Positions 34,495 through 41,966 of a stretch of 64,000 bases of DNA are shown here, piece after piece. The notes under the pieces are model-generated. The model was not told where the DNA came from. It searched no databases and saw only the letters and a list, made by a program, of their open reading frames with translations. The stretch is from contig CAZAWR010000006.1 of assembly GCA_964488865.1 (NCBI GenBank), forward strand, positions 124,001 to 188,000, written 5' to 3'. Position 1 is the stretch's first letter; each line of letters begins with the position of its first letter. The stretch comes from MWCO01 sp964488865. GTDB taxonomy: Bacteria; Myxococcota_A; Polyangia; Polyangiales; Polyangiaceae. The position numbers and the translations under genes were made by a program.

Positions 34495-35880
34495 TCACCC
34501 CTTGCGTGACCGTCGCCTCATGAGCCACCACGCAAGCCCCAGCCACCAGACAGACCCACCTCGCCCCGCCCCTCCCACGGTCAAACACGCGCATCCCTCC
34601 GCCTCGTCCGACGACCACGCTGCCGGGCCTGCCTCCGGACGTCCCGCCTCCGATGCATCGGGTCCCACCTCGCTCGCATCGTCGCCTGCATCCTCGACCG
34701 GAGCATCCGGCTCGGGTTCGCTCCCAGCCTCCGGCGACGGCTCCGCGGGGTAGACACGAACGAACTGGACAGCGTCGAACGCGATCATGCGCTTGTCGTC
34801 CAGCGACTCGCCCGTGTTGTCGTGCAGGGCCACGAACTGATCGCCACCTTCGCCAAAGGGGAACACACCCAAGCTTCGCCACCCCTCCCCCGCCGACTGG
34901 TCGACCACTAGCTCGGAATCCTGCCCGGCGTGACGCACGACGTACCGAACCGCCTGCGACTGCGCGTACGCGGCCACCAAGTTCACCTGCACCTCGTAGT
35001 CCCCACCCTCCTCGAAGTGGGCCAACCATTGCGCCCAGTTGCTCGGCGCTGCGCCGTCGAACGCGTAGGTCCAGCGAAGGTTGCTCTCGTTTCCCGCGTC
35101 GGTCACGACACGCCACGAGGCCGCCGGCCCGTACAATCGGGCGCACGGACCGGAATCGTCGAGAATGCCTCCGGGAGGCGGGATCACCGCGCAGGGTTGC
35201 CCCACCACCCCGAGCAGCTCTTCGTACGAAGCCACCAAGGACATGTACGGCGACACGGGGGTGTCCCCGATCCCGCTCACGTTCTGATGAATCTCGAAGT
35301 GCAAGTGAATGGTCGTCGGGGTCCCGCCGAACGCGTTGGATACCCTCCCCAGCTTGTCACCGCGCTGGACCGTACTACCCACGGACACCACCAGGCTCGA
35401 CGGCTCCATGTGCATGAATCGATGCCGCGTGCCGGTCGTCGTGGTGAGCGTGACCGTATAGGTCCCGATGCTCGTAACGGTTCCGTCGACCGTGGCGAGC
35501 GCCCAGTGCGCGTCCTTTTCACAAGTCGAGGGGCGGATGTCCTCACCCTGGTGACCTTCCCCGGCCGGGCACATCGGCGTGGTCCAGGAGCGGGTCTCAC
35601 AGAAGTTATCCCACCACGGATAGCTGTAGTTCTCGGTGTCGCACTGCCCTCCTCCCGGACCGTTCATTCCGCCGTGGCCCCAGACCTGGGAGTTGACGTA
35701 GGCCGGCGCGACCTCGATCGGAAAGCGCATGCCTGGCGCGTACACCGTGGGGTCAGTGGCCCCCTGACCGCTGCCTGGAACGAGATCACCGGGCGGCTGG
35801 TACGTGAAGGGTTGTGCCAAGGCTGGCACGCTTCCGAAGAGAACGGCCAGCCCGCCCGCAAGAGCAGCCCACGCCCTCAT
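34495..35880 (-). CDS. Secreted M23 metallopeptidase with golvesin-like domain and MYXO-CTERM tail
   Basis: A 461-residue peptidase expected to cleave peptidoglycan or exported proteins. A signal peptide (AWAALAGGLAVLFGSVPALA) precedes the catalytic domain at about residues 90-230, with zinc-ligand motifs GHQGEDIRP and HLHFEIHQ, typical of LytM/M23. A beta-sandwich domain (about 260-390; WRVVTDAGNESN, YEVQVNLVAAY, ALHDNTGESLDDKRM) resembles golvesin-type C-terminal domains. An Asp/Pro/Glu-rich linker, EGCACLTVGGAG, a hydrophobic helix and RRRSRKG complete a MYXO-CTERM tail for surface anchoring. ATG at 35880 follows AGGAGG. It overlaps the upstream lipoprotein stop by ATGA. Confidence 0.9.
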   Translation of the reverse strand: MRAWAALAGGLAVLFGSVPALAQPFTYQPPGDLVPGSGQGATDPTVYAPGMRFPIEVAPAYVNSQVWGHGGMNGPGGGQCDTENYSYPWWDNFCETRSWTTPMCPAGEGHQGEDIRPSTCEKDAHWALATVDGTVTSIGTYTVTLTTTTGTRHRFMHMEPSSLVVSVGSTVQRGDKLGRVSNAFGGTPTTIHLHFEIHQNVSGIGDTPVSPYMSLVASYEELLGVVGQPCAVIPPPGGILDDSGPCARLYGPAASWRVVTDAGNESNLRWTYAFDGAAPSNWAQWLAHFEEGGDYEVQVNLVAAYAQSQAVRYVVRHAGQDSELVVDQSAGEGWRSLGVFPFGEGGDQFVALHDNTGESLDDKRMIAFDAVQFVRVYPAEPSPEAGSEPEPDAPVEDAGDDASEVGPDASEAGRPEAGPAAWSSDEAEGCACLTVGGAGRGGSVWWLGLAWWLMRRRSRKG

Positions 35881-36482
35881 GCCCCACCTCCTGCCAACGC
35901 GAGGTCCGCGGCGAGGGAGCGAACATAGTCGTCTTGCGTGCAACGCGGGTCCTCGAACGGACGCTCGCACTCGACCTCGACCGCGTAGGACGCGCCGAAC
36001 GCTTTGAATGTCGCGGTCACCACACCCCGGCTTCGGGACACGAGAAGGTCGAAGTCGGGCCGAGGGGTCACCCGGTCGGACACGCCGGGGACGAACACCT
36101 CCGCGTGGTTGCCCGACACGGAGACGACATGCCCTTCGAGAGCCATGTACACGGAGTACCAGGAGGCTCCTCGCATCGCCTTCGCGTGGACCAGTGAGGC
36201 CTCGCCACGCGGAACCAGCGCAGGAACGGGCGACGCGGACAGGGTCGTGCGCAACGACACCGGCAACGCCGACGACGGAACGCGAGGGTGGGCGGCCGCA
36301 GCGTTCCAGTCCACGACGGCAAGCTTCGGACGAAGCTGGCCTGGGATCGGATCGCCGTGCCGCAGGACGGAAGCGCGTTTCGTCTGCGCCTCCCCCTCGT
36401 CCTGCGCAGCCTGGCTACATCCAGCCGCGAGGGCCGCGAAGGCGACCCAGTACATCAACCCTTTCCCGCACGTTCCGACCAT
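35877..36482 (-). CDS. Putative lipoprotein, unknown function
   Basis: A 201-residue exported protein with a signal peptide ending in FAALAAGCSQ (lipobox) and no recognised domain. Visible features are a basic/acidic linker (QDEGEAQTKRASV), a central stretch PALVPRGEASLVHAKAM, and C-terminal strands (FKAFGASYAVEVECERPF) with a pair of Cys. It overlaps the start of the M23 peptidase gene (ATGA), so the two proteins are made together and may act together at the surface; this is inferred from the gene order only. Confidence 0.68.
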   Translation of the reverse strand: MVGTCGKGLMYWVAFAALAAGCSQAAQDEGEAQTKRASVLRHGDPIPGQLRPKLAVVDWNAAAAHPRVPSSALPVSLRTTLSASPVPALVPRGEASLVHAKAMRGASWYSVYMALEGHVVSVSGNHAEVFVPGVSDRVTPRPDFDLLVSRSRGVVTATFKAFGASYAVEVECERPFEDPRCTQDDYVRSLAADLALAGGGA

Positions 36483-36562
36483 GGCTCACCTCGCACGCAG
36501 GCCTGAATCCTACCACGGTAGGGGGATCGTCAACGGGCGTGATGTCAGCTAGGATAGCGGGC

Positions 36563-37078
36563 ATGAGTCGGACCAAGCTTCTGCAGGTACTTGTGGCCAT
36601 CGTGGCTGTCCTGGTGTTCTCGGGGTGTTCGAAGCCCAAGGCTCCCACGCTCACCCCCGAAGCCACCCGGGTCGCGTCCGTGACGCCCCAGGGCATCGGC
36701 ATCCGGGTGACCCTCGCCGCACTCAACCCCAACGACTTCGACCTGAACACGCAGAAGGTGGTGGGAACGATCAACCTCGGCGACAAGGTCACGCTCGGCC
36801 CGATCAGCAAGCCACACGGGATCAAGCTCGCGGCAAACAAGAGCACGAACATCGACCTGGACATCGAAGCGAGCTGGGAGCAGGCGGCACAGCTCGCCCA
36901 ACTCGCCGCGGCGGGACCCACGGTGCCCTACGAGGTCGAGGGAACGGTGACCGTGGGAGGAGAGCGCCTGAACGTCGATCTGCCGTTCAAGATCAAGGGC
37001 GAGGTCAGCCAGACGCAGCTGGTCGCCGCGGGGCTGAGGGGGCTGCCGGCGATTCCGGGACTGCCGACCTTCAAGTGA
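36563..37078 (+). CDS. LEA14-like (WHy domain) lipoprotein
   Basis: A 171-residue protein with a lipoprotein signal peptide (LVAIVAVLVFSGCSK). It has one WHy/LEA14-type beta-sandwich domain. Markers are GIRVTLAALNPNDFDLNTQK, in which the NPN motif is characteristic, and VPYEVEGTVTVGGERLNVDL. LEA-type proteins protect membranes or proteins during stress; the precise bacterial role is not known. ATG at 36563 follows AGGATAGCGGG. Divergent from the lipoprotein at 35877 by 80 bases, so both promoters share that gap. Confidence 0.85.
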   Translation: MSRTKLLQVLVAIVAVLVFSGCSKPKAPTLTPEATRVASVTPQGIGIRVTLAALNPNDFDLNTQKVVGTINLGDKVTLGPISKPHGIKLAANKSTNIDLDIEASWEQAAQLAQLAAAGPTVPYEVEGTVTVGGERLNVDLPFKIKGEVSQTQLVAAGLRGLPAIPGLPTFK

Positions 37079-37876
37079 TCAGTTGCAGCGCATTCCGAAC
37101 TGACGAAGCGCGGCATTGACGGCCGCGGAGTCGTTGTTCTTCGCCGCCGCTTCGCACGCGGCAGCAGCCTGCAGCATGAAGCCGGACTGGGGAGGAGGCT
37201 GGGACTTCGCGTTCTGGGCAAGCGCGCGGCAGCAGGCAATCAGGTTGGTGGGACCTCCAGTGCCGGTCTTGACCTTCGCGACGGAGCGCATGGCTCCGAA
37301 CAGCGGGCTGCGATCCGCGCCTTCGTCCCAGGAGCCGAGAGCGAAAAGCCCCTCGGCCGCCATGAACGCGGCGCTCACCTGCGCACCGCTTCGCTGGCAA
37401 AGCCCATCGGCTGCCTGCGCCATCAGCTTGTCCTTGCCCACCGCGAAAGACAGCGTGGGCTGCCACGTGCATGCCGAGAGCCCGGTTGCCGCGGCAGCCT
37501 TGTCCAGCGCGGCGGTATGGCCCTCCGTCCCGTAGCTCGCCAACGCCATCCGCGACTTCTGATCGGCTGCGGTCGCCGTCTGTACGTCGGCCTTGGCCAC
37601 GGTCCAATCGTTGGGCACCTGCAGACTCGCCTTGGCGCCCGTCACCGTGACGGCCTTGCCCGTGATCCCATCCTCGCGGTCCTCGAGCTCGGGACGAACG
37701 ATCTCGCCCGGCTTCGGAGGATCCACAGTGGTCAGCGTGGCAGGTGCGGTCGGCTCCGGCGCGACCGTCGTGGCCGGGGGCAAGGGCGGCGGCTCGTCCG
37801 TCTCCTTCTCGCAAGCCTTGCAGCCGGGCAGAAGGGGAAGCACCGCACCAATCAGAATGTAGGGAAGCAATCGCAT
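37079..37876 (-). CDS. Putative lipoprotein, unknown function
   Basis: A 265-residue exported protein with the lipoprotein signal LLPYILIGAVLPLLPGCKAC. A Pro/Thr-rich linker (residues 28-55) is followed by a domain with VPNDWTVAKADVQTATAADQ, resembling the strand-turn seen in PsbP-like/DUF1795 proteins, and by a helical C-terminal part containing NLIACCRALAQNAKS and AACEAAAKNN, where Cys residues recur. No firm family. Convergent with the LEA14-like gene, the stops being adjacent. There is no strong indication of operon partners. Confidence 0.65.
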   Translation of the reverse strand: MRLLPYILIGAVLPLLPGCKACEKETDEPPPLPPATTVAPEPTAPATLTTVDPPKPGEIVRPELEDREDGITGKAVTVTGAKASLQVPNDWTVAKADVQTATAADQKSRMALASYGTEGHTAALDKAAAATGLSACTWQPTLSFAVGKDKLMAQAADGLCQRSGAQVSAAFMAAEGLFALGSWDEGADRSPLFGAMRSVAKVKTGTGGPTNLIACCRALAQNAKSQPPPQSGFMLQAAAACEAAAKNNDSAAVNAALRQFGMRCN

Positions 37877-38048
37877 GTTTTCCTCCGAGACGACGTCGCG
37901 AAGATGATCTGGGCCAGATTCAATGCGCGAACGACGGCGATGTCAACGTTTCAGTGTCCTTCTCAACCTCACGATCGCGCCTCGCTGACCGTCGTTCGCA
38001 CCCTGGGGAGACACGGAACCCGCGCTGCCGTTGGGTTTCGGACGAAGC

Positions 38049-39098
38049 TCACTCCAGCGCCAAGGACACCGTCGCGGGCGCTACCCCGATGGCGATCGCC
38101 GAGACGCTCTCGGGGTCCCGGTCCGCAGGCGCCGTGAAGTAGAGCATGGACACATCGTGAAGGCGCAGGACCGACGGTCCCCGCGGGTCGTGGTCGTTGC
38201 CGAGAACCCTGCCGTAGGCACGCCGCAGCGTGGTCTCGCCATCGTAGCGAGCGGCCATGCCGAGAGACCAGCCGCCCAAGCGGTTCGACCCTGCGTAGTA
38301 CACCCGTAGGATCCTTCGTCCGAGCGCCGAGGTGTCCACGAGCGCGTGCGGGTCAGCCACGGACACATCATCGAAGGGCTCGTCCACCGAATCCTCCTCG
38401 GGCAAAGGCCCTGACGGGGCAGGCACTGGCCACAACGCCGGCGCGTCCGCGATGCGACGCCAGTGGACTCCGTCCTCGGAGACCGCCTCCCCGATCCCGA
38501 CGCCTGCTTCGTAGAACATGCGAAAAGAACCTTCGCCCAGCATCACCACCGACGGGTCCGAAGGGACGGCCCCCTGCTCCCAGGTCACTTCAGCCGAGAC
38601 GCCCAGGACCGGGTCCGCGCGCTTGACGAATGTCGTGCCGTCGGTTGACACGGCCAACCCGATGCCGCCCATCGCGGCGTAGTACATCCAGATTTCCGCA
38701 CCGACCCGCAAGACCGACGGGGCATCGACCACCCCGCCCTCCCACGAGACGCTGGGCTCGAGCACGATCGCGTCGGGCTCCCTCGGAGGAAACGACCTGC
38801 CATCGGCCGCATCGAATCGAAGGATCTTCACGGGGGGTGCGCCGGGTTCAAGGCTCTCGCTCGATGCCACGTAGAGCCTCACGGAGGCTTGGTCCTGCAA
38901 CGCACAGGGGTTGCTCGTGCCCTTGCGGCGGATGGCGAATGGAAAGACGCGATCCTGGGGCGGCATCTCGCCCTCGCGAAGCACACGGAAAGGTCCAGCC
39001 TTCGCGTTGGGCAGGTTGTCGTCGCCCCCGCTCGGCGGCGCCTTCACACCGCAGGCCAAGGAAACGACAAGCACCGCCGGGAGCGTGAAGCGCCTCAT
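38049..39098 (-). CDS. Lipoprotein with predicted five-bladed beta-propeller
   Basis: A 349-residue exported protein. The signal peptide ends LVVSLACGVK (lipobox). The body is made of blades of the GH43/GH32-like or arabinanase-type propeller: recurring APSVLRVGAEIWMYYAAMGG, AVSTDGTTFVKRADPVL, DPSVVMLGEGSFRMFYEAG, AVSEDGVHWRRI. The strand motif DPS/APS plus WMYY/RMFY is the hallmark. Catalytic acids of glycosidases are not recognisable, so a binding role is as likely. ATG at 39098 overlaps the stop of the upstream FadL-like gene, so it is the third member of the 41739-38049 operon and may sit on the periplasmic side of those porins; this is inference. Confidence 0.78.
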   Translation of the reverse strand: MRRFTLPAVLVVSLACGVKAPPSGGDDNLPNAKAGPFRVLREGEMPPQDRVFPFAIRRKGTSNPCALQDQASVRLYVASSESLEPGAPPVKILRFDAADGRSFPPREPDAIVLEPSVSWEGGVVDAPSVLRVGAEIWMYYAAMGGIGLAVSTDGTTFVKRADPVLGVSAEVTWEQGAVPSDPSVVMLGEGSFRMFYEAGVGIGEAVSEDGVHWRRIADAPALWPVPAPSGPLPEEDSVDEPFDDVSVADPHALVDTSALGRRILRVYYAGSNRLGGWSLGMAARYDGETTLRRAYGRVLGNDHDPRGPSVLRLHDVSMLYFTAPADRDPESVSAIAIGVAPATVSLALE

Positions 39099-40441
39099 CG
39101 TTCGAACTCCACGGCAAGCGTGGCCCCCACCGTCAGCATCCTTCCCTCCGCTTCGTAATCGCCCACGAAGTCCGCCGCGTTGGCCTTGTACGTCTTGCGG
39201 CTGGGCAACACCGAGTAGGCCCCATGCAAGTCGAGACGCAGCTCGCCGGGCAGCCATTCGGAGGGACGGACCCACCGCAGCCCCGCGCCGGCGCTCAACA
39301 CGTGACGGTCCGTGTCCACGGAGTTCGTGTTGCCTGCCTGCGGCGGCACGGGAGAACGCTCGAACAAATACCCCACGCGCAAAGGCAGATCTCCCCACGC
39401 CTGGGAGATCACCAGCCACTCCGCCCCCACGCGAGGCTGCACGCGATCCTCGAACCTCGGATCCGCACCCACCGTCGGCTTCGGACTCGGGGGAATTGCC
39501 AGCGGCAGCCCCTCCACGTCGACCGTAAGCTCGGAACGACTGTTGGAGATCGGCCGCTCGTAGGACGACCAGTCCACCCACGTGAGGTCGAGGTTGGCAC
39601 GCAGCCCCGCAGCGAGCCTCCAGCTCATACCAGCCACCGCCTGACGCGGGTGGAACACGTCGAACGTCTGGGACTCGAGCGTGTACGTCGCCGGAACGCG
39701 AATGCCGGCGTAGTCGACTTGGCCGTGGAGGTACGCGTTGAACCGTAGGTCGAGCTTGGACTCACCGCGGTAGGCCAGACCGACGGCAAGGTCCTCGGAC
39801 AACCGGACGCGAAGGCCGGCGATGGGGAATCGCACGGTGGTCAGGTCCCCGTCGACCTCGTGTCGGAGCTGGGACTCGTAGGGATCGCCGGGAGGGATGA
39901 CCGCCGTCCCGGAGATGTCCATGCGCGCCTTTGTGGCGGCGAGGTACGCCACACCACCGCCGACGTCGAGCCACGAAACGGGACGAAGGGCGACGCTGGT
40001 GGAGAGAAACAGGAGCTGGGAGCGATTGTCATACATCTCCCAGCGCGGGGTTTCGTCCTTGAGCGAGTGCACGCGCGAGAGGCGATCATCGGGGAGGTGG
40101 ACGGCCACGCCGATGGCGAGGGGCAAGCCGACGAGGCGACCTGGTGCGACAAGGCCACCGACGATCCCCCGCACCGGGTCCACGCCGTTGTCGCGGCCGT
40201 TGACGGAAAGGTGCTGGGACGAGTGGAAGTAGCCCACGGCAAGCTCGGTCCCTTTGGCGGACACCAGGCCCGCAGGGTTGTAGTACCCGGCCGCAAACGA
40301 GTGGGTATCCGCGACCATGGCGCCCGCCATCGCGGACTCACGGGAGCCAAAACCGAAGGTGTCGAGGGGATTGGCGAAGGCCGAGCCCGAAAGGGAAACC
40401 ATGCTTGCGACGACAGCCGCGACGCGGAGGCGGGGACTCAC
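39095..40441 (-). CDS. FadL-family outer membrane transport protein, copy 2
   Basis: A 448-residue OmpP1/FadL-type barrel for hydrophobic compounds. After a short signal peptide (VAAVVASMVSLSGSAFA) it has the N-terminal hatch motif ANPLDTFGFGSRESAMAGAM and GYYNPAGLVSAKG, followed by many amphipathic strands (DLAVGLAYRGESKLDLRF, MSWRLAAGLRANLDLTWVDW) and the C-terminal aromatic-type strand LTVGATLAVEFER. The GTG start overlaps the preceding gene by GTGA. The paralog is only about 20-30% similar by eye, so this is an old duplication or two separate acquisitions. Operon-linked to the lipoprotein downstream. Confidence 0.85.
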   Translation of the reverse strand: MSPRLRVAAVVASMVSLSGSAFANPLDTFGFGSRESAMAGAMVADTHSFAAGYYNPAGLVSAKGTELAVGYFHSSQHLSVNGRDNGVDPVRGIVGGLVAPGRLVGLPLAIGVAVHLPDDRLSRVHSLKDETPRWEMYDNRSQLLFLSTSVALRPVSWLDVGGGVAYLAATKARMDISGTAVIPPGDPYESQLRHEVDGDLTTVRFPIAGLRVRLSEDLAVGLAYRGESKLDLRFNAYLHGQVDYAGIRVPATYTLESQTFDVFHPRQAVAGMSWRLAAGLRANLDLTWVDWSSYERPISNSRSELTVDVEGLPLAIPPSPKPTVGADPRFEDRVQPRVGAEWLVISQAWGDLPLRVGYLFERSPVPPQAGNTNSVDTDRHVLSAGAGLRWVRPSEWLPGELRLDLHGAYSVLPSRKTYKANAADFVGDYEAEGRMLTVGATLAVEFER

Positions 40442-41739
40442 AAGCCCACCCCCAGGACCAAGCCTCCCACGAGCACGCGTCCCCCTGTCGACACCGACGG
40501 CCACCCGGCGCTCTCGGGCGGCACATTTTCGTCCTTCTCGTGCCGACGCTCCGTGAGATGGTGAACCTGCGCGAAGAAGTCCAGCCAGATCGGGGCGAAG
40601 GGGGCGGCAAGATGGACACCGTAACCTGCCGTGAGCACGTGGCGCGTGTTGTCGTAGAAGTTCATCGTGCCGCGCTGTTCGGGGACGGGCGACGGCTCGA
40701 GCGCGTACCCTCCGCGAACGTGCAGGGAAACCCCGTCGTCCGGGACGAAGACCCGCTCGACTCCGGCTCGGGGGGAGAAGGTGTCGTGAAGGTCGAAGGA
40801 CGGAGGACGGAGGGCACCGCATTCGGGGCGGTCGGGAGGGCACAGGACGGTAGGTTCGGGGGGACCCGCGTACGCGCTCCAGTCCCGCCAGGTGACGCCC
40901 GCCGCGAATCGCCAGGGGCCGCGCACGCGAGCGAACTCGAGCTGAAGTTGTCGCGGGTCGTACTGCGCGAGGCCGGCGATGTTGAAGGGAGGGACCTCCA
41001 GGCTCCCGAGGTCGCGCACCACGATCGTCACGGCGAAGCGAGCTTCGAGCACGCCTCGGTAGGTCGCCCCCACGCGGTAGGATTCCCCGAGGTCATAGGT
41101 CGTTCCCACGATGGGCGCGTAGGAAGCGACGAGCTGATCATCGACTTTGGTTCCGACCTGCCCTGCCTCGTTGGTGGCCACGAGCACGTCGCCCGCGATG
41201 GCTGCGAGGGCTGCGAACCCGCCGCCGGCGCGCACGCCATAGCCGAGGTTTGCGCCTGCGCCAGCCTGGATCGCAACGGACTGGGACCGGTCTCCGAGCA
41301 GACTGAATTGAGGCCGCTCTGGGTAGAGGATGCGCCCCCGGACGACGAGGTCGGTGGGGGTGAAGAACCCGAAGCCGACGGTGACCCGATCGGTGAGGGG
41401 GCCTCCGAAGCCGAGAGGCAACGTGGCGCCGATGATCGCGCCCTTCATGGACTTGATGTCCATGGTGCCGGGGGCTTGGTCACCGCGAGCGTGCAGCTGG
41501 TAGTCGGCGACCTGAAAGCCGAGGGAGAAGCGACGATCGCGGGAAGCGGAGAGCAGAGCTGGGTTCGAATGGACCGTCTCGAAGCCGTGTCCAATGGCCG
41601 CGCCGGTCATGCCCATGGCCTGGGACTGCGGACCGTAGCCGAAGAGGTCCTCGGGCGTGGCGACGGCGGGGCGTGCGGCAGCGCTTGCGGCGAGCAACAC
41701 CGACCCGATCCTCCAGAAGCGACCCCTCGTGCGTCCCAT
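40438..41739 (-). CDS. FadL-family outer membrane transport protein, copy 1
   Basis: A 433-residue OmpP1/FadL-like barrel, first gene of a three-gene overlapping operon. It has a signal peptide (SVLLAASAAARPAVA), the start motif DLFGYGPQSQAMGMTGAA, and HSNPALLSAS where other members have YNPAGL. Strand pairs such as YRVGATYRGVLEARFAVTI and WRFAAGVTWRDWSAYAGP are typical, and PSVSTGGRVLVGGLVLGVGL ends the barrel. A Cys-containing loop (LCPPDRPECGALRPP) is unusual for the family. Probably imports long-chain fatty acids or other hydrophobic compounds. The upstream region carries a palindrome (see the operator feature). Confidence 0.85.
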   Translation of the reverse strand: MGRTRGRFWRIGSVLLAASAAARPAVATPEDLFGYGPQSQAMGMTGAAIGHGFETVHSNPALLSASRDRRFSLGFQVADYQLHARGDQAPGTMDIKSMKGAIIGATLPLGFGGPLTDRVTVGFGFFTPTDLVVRGRILYPERPQFSLLGDRSQSVAIQAGAGANLGYGVRAGGGFAALAAIAGDVLVATNEAGQVGTKVDDQLVASYAPIVGTTYDLGESYRVGATYRGVLEARFAVTIVVRDLGSLEVPPFNIAGLAQYDPRQLQLEFARVRGPWRFAAGVTWRDWSAYAGPPEPTVLCPPDRPECGALRPPSFDLHDTFSPRAGVERVFVPDDGVSLHVRGGYALEPSPVPEQRGTMNFYDNTRHVLTAGYGVHLAAPFAPIWLDFFAQVHHLTERRHEKDENVPPESAGWPSVSTGGRVLVGGLVLGVGL

Positions 41740-41764
41740 GGGAAGGGGGAACCTTACGCGTGTT

Positions 41765-41780
41765 GTTCACGATTGTGAAC
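41765..41780 (-). promoter_or_regulatory. Palindrome GTTCAC-GATT-GTGAAC at the FadL operon promoter
   Basis: Perfect 6-bp inverted repeat with a 4-base centre, 26 bases upstream of the first FadL-like gene. On the reverse strand TTCACA inside it can serve as a -35 box, with TAAGGT 17 bases further as a weak -10. This would place the palindrome over the promoter and fits a TetR- or GntR-type repressor site; the regulator is not encoded nearby. Confidence 0.6.
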
Positions 41781-41792
41781 GGGGTGCGGGGT

Positions 41793-41960
41793 CCGGCTAC
41801 GACAATGGACGGATGGCGGACATCAACTAGGAGCGGAGAACACGGAACACGGAACAGAGAACCAGGAATGGGCAGAGGCAGGTGCTGCACAATCCTTCCT
41901 TCTGTGCCTTCTGCGTCCTCCGTGGTTCTCCGGAGGCCGATCCCGGTACTCACGTCGGGC
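41793..41960. repeat. Dispersed heptad-phased intergenic repeat, copy 2
   Basis: Nearly colinear with 1801-1984: GAACnnn heptads (about 41828-41865) on the left, TTCTGTG/CTCCGTG words on the right (about 41900-41930), and both copies end with a GATCCCGGTACTCAC stretch. Like copy 1 it lies between two genes of the reverse strand, 7 bases from the stop of one. The gap 41740-41966 holds no gene. Confidence 0.8.
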
Positions 41961-41966
41961 AAGACG

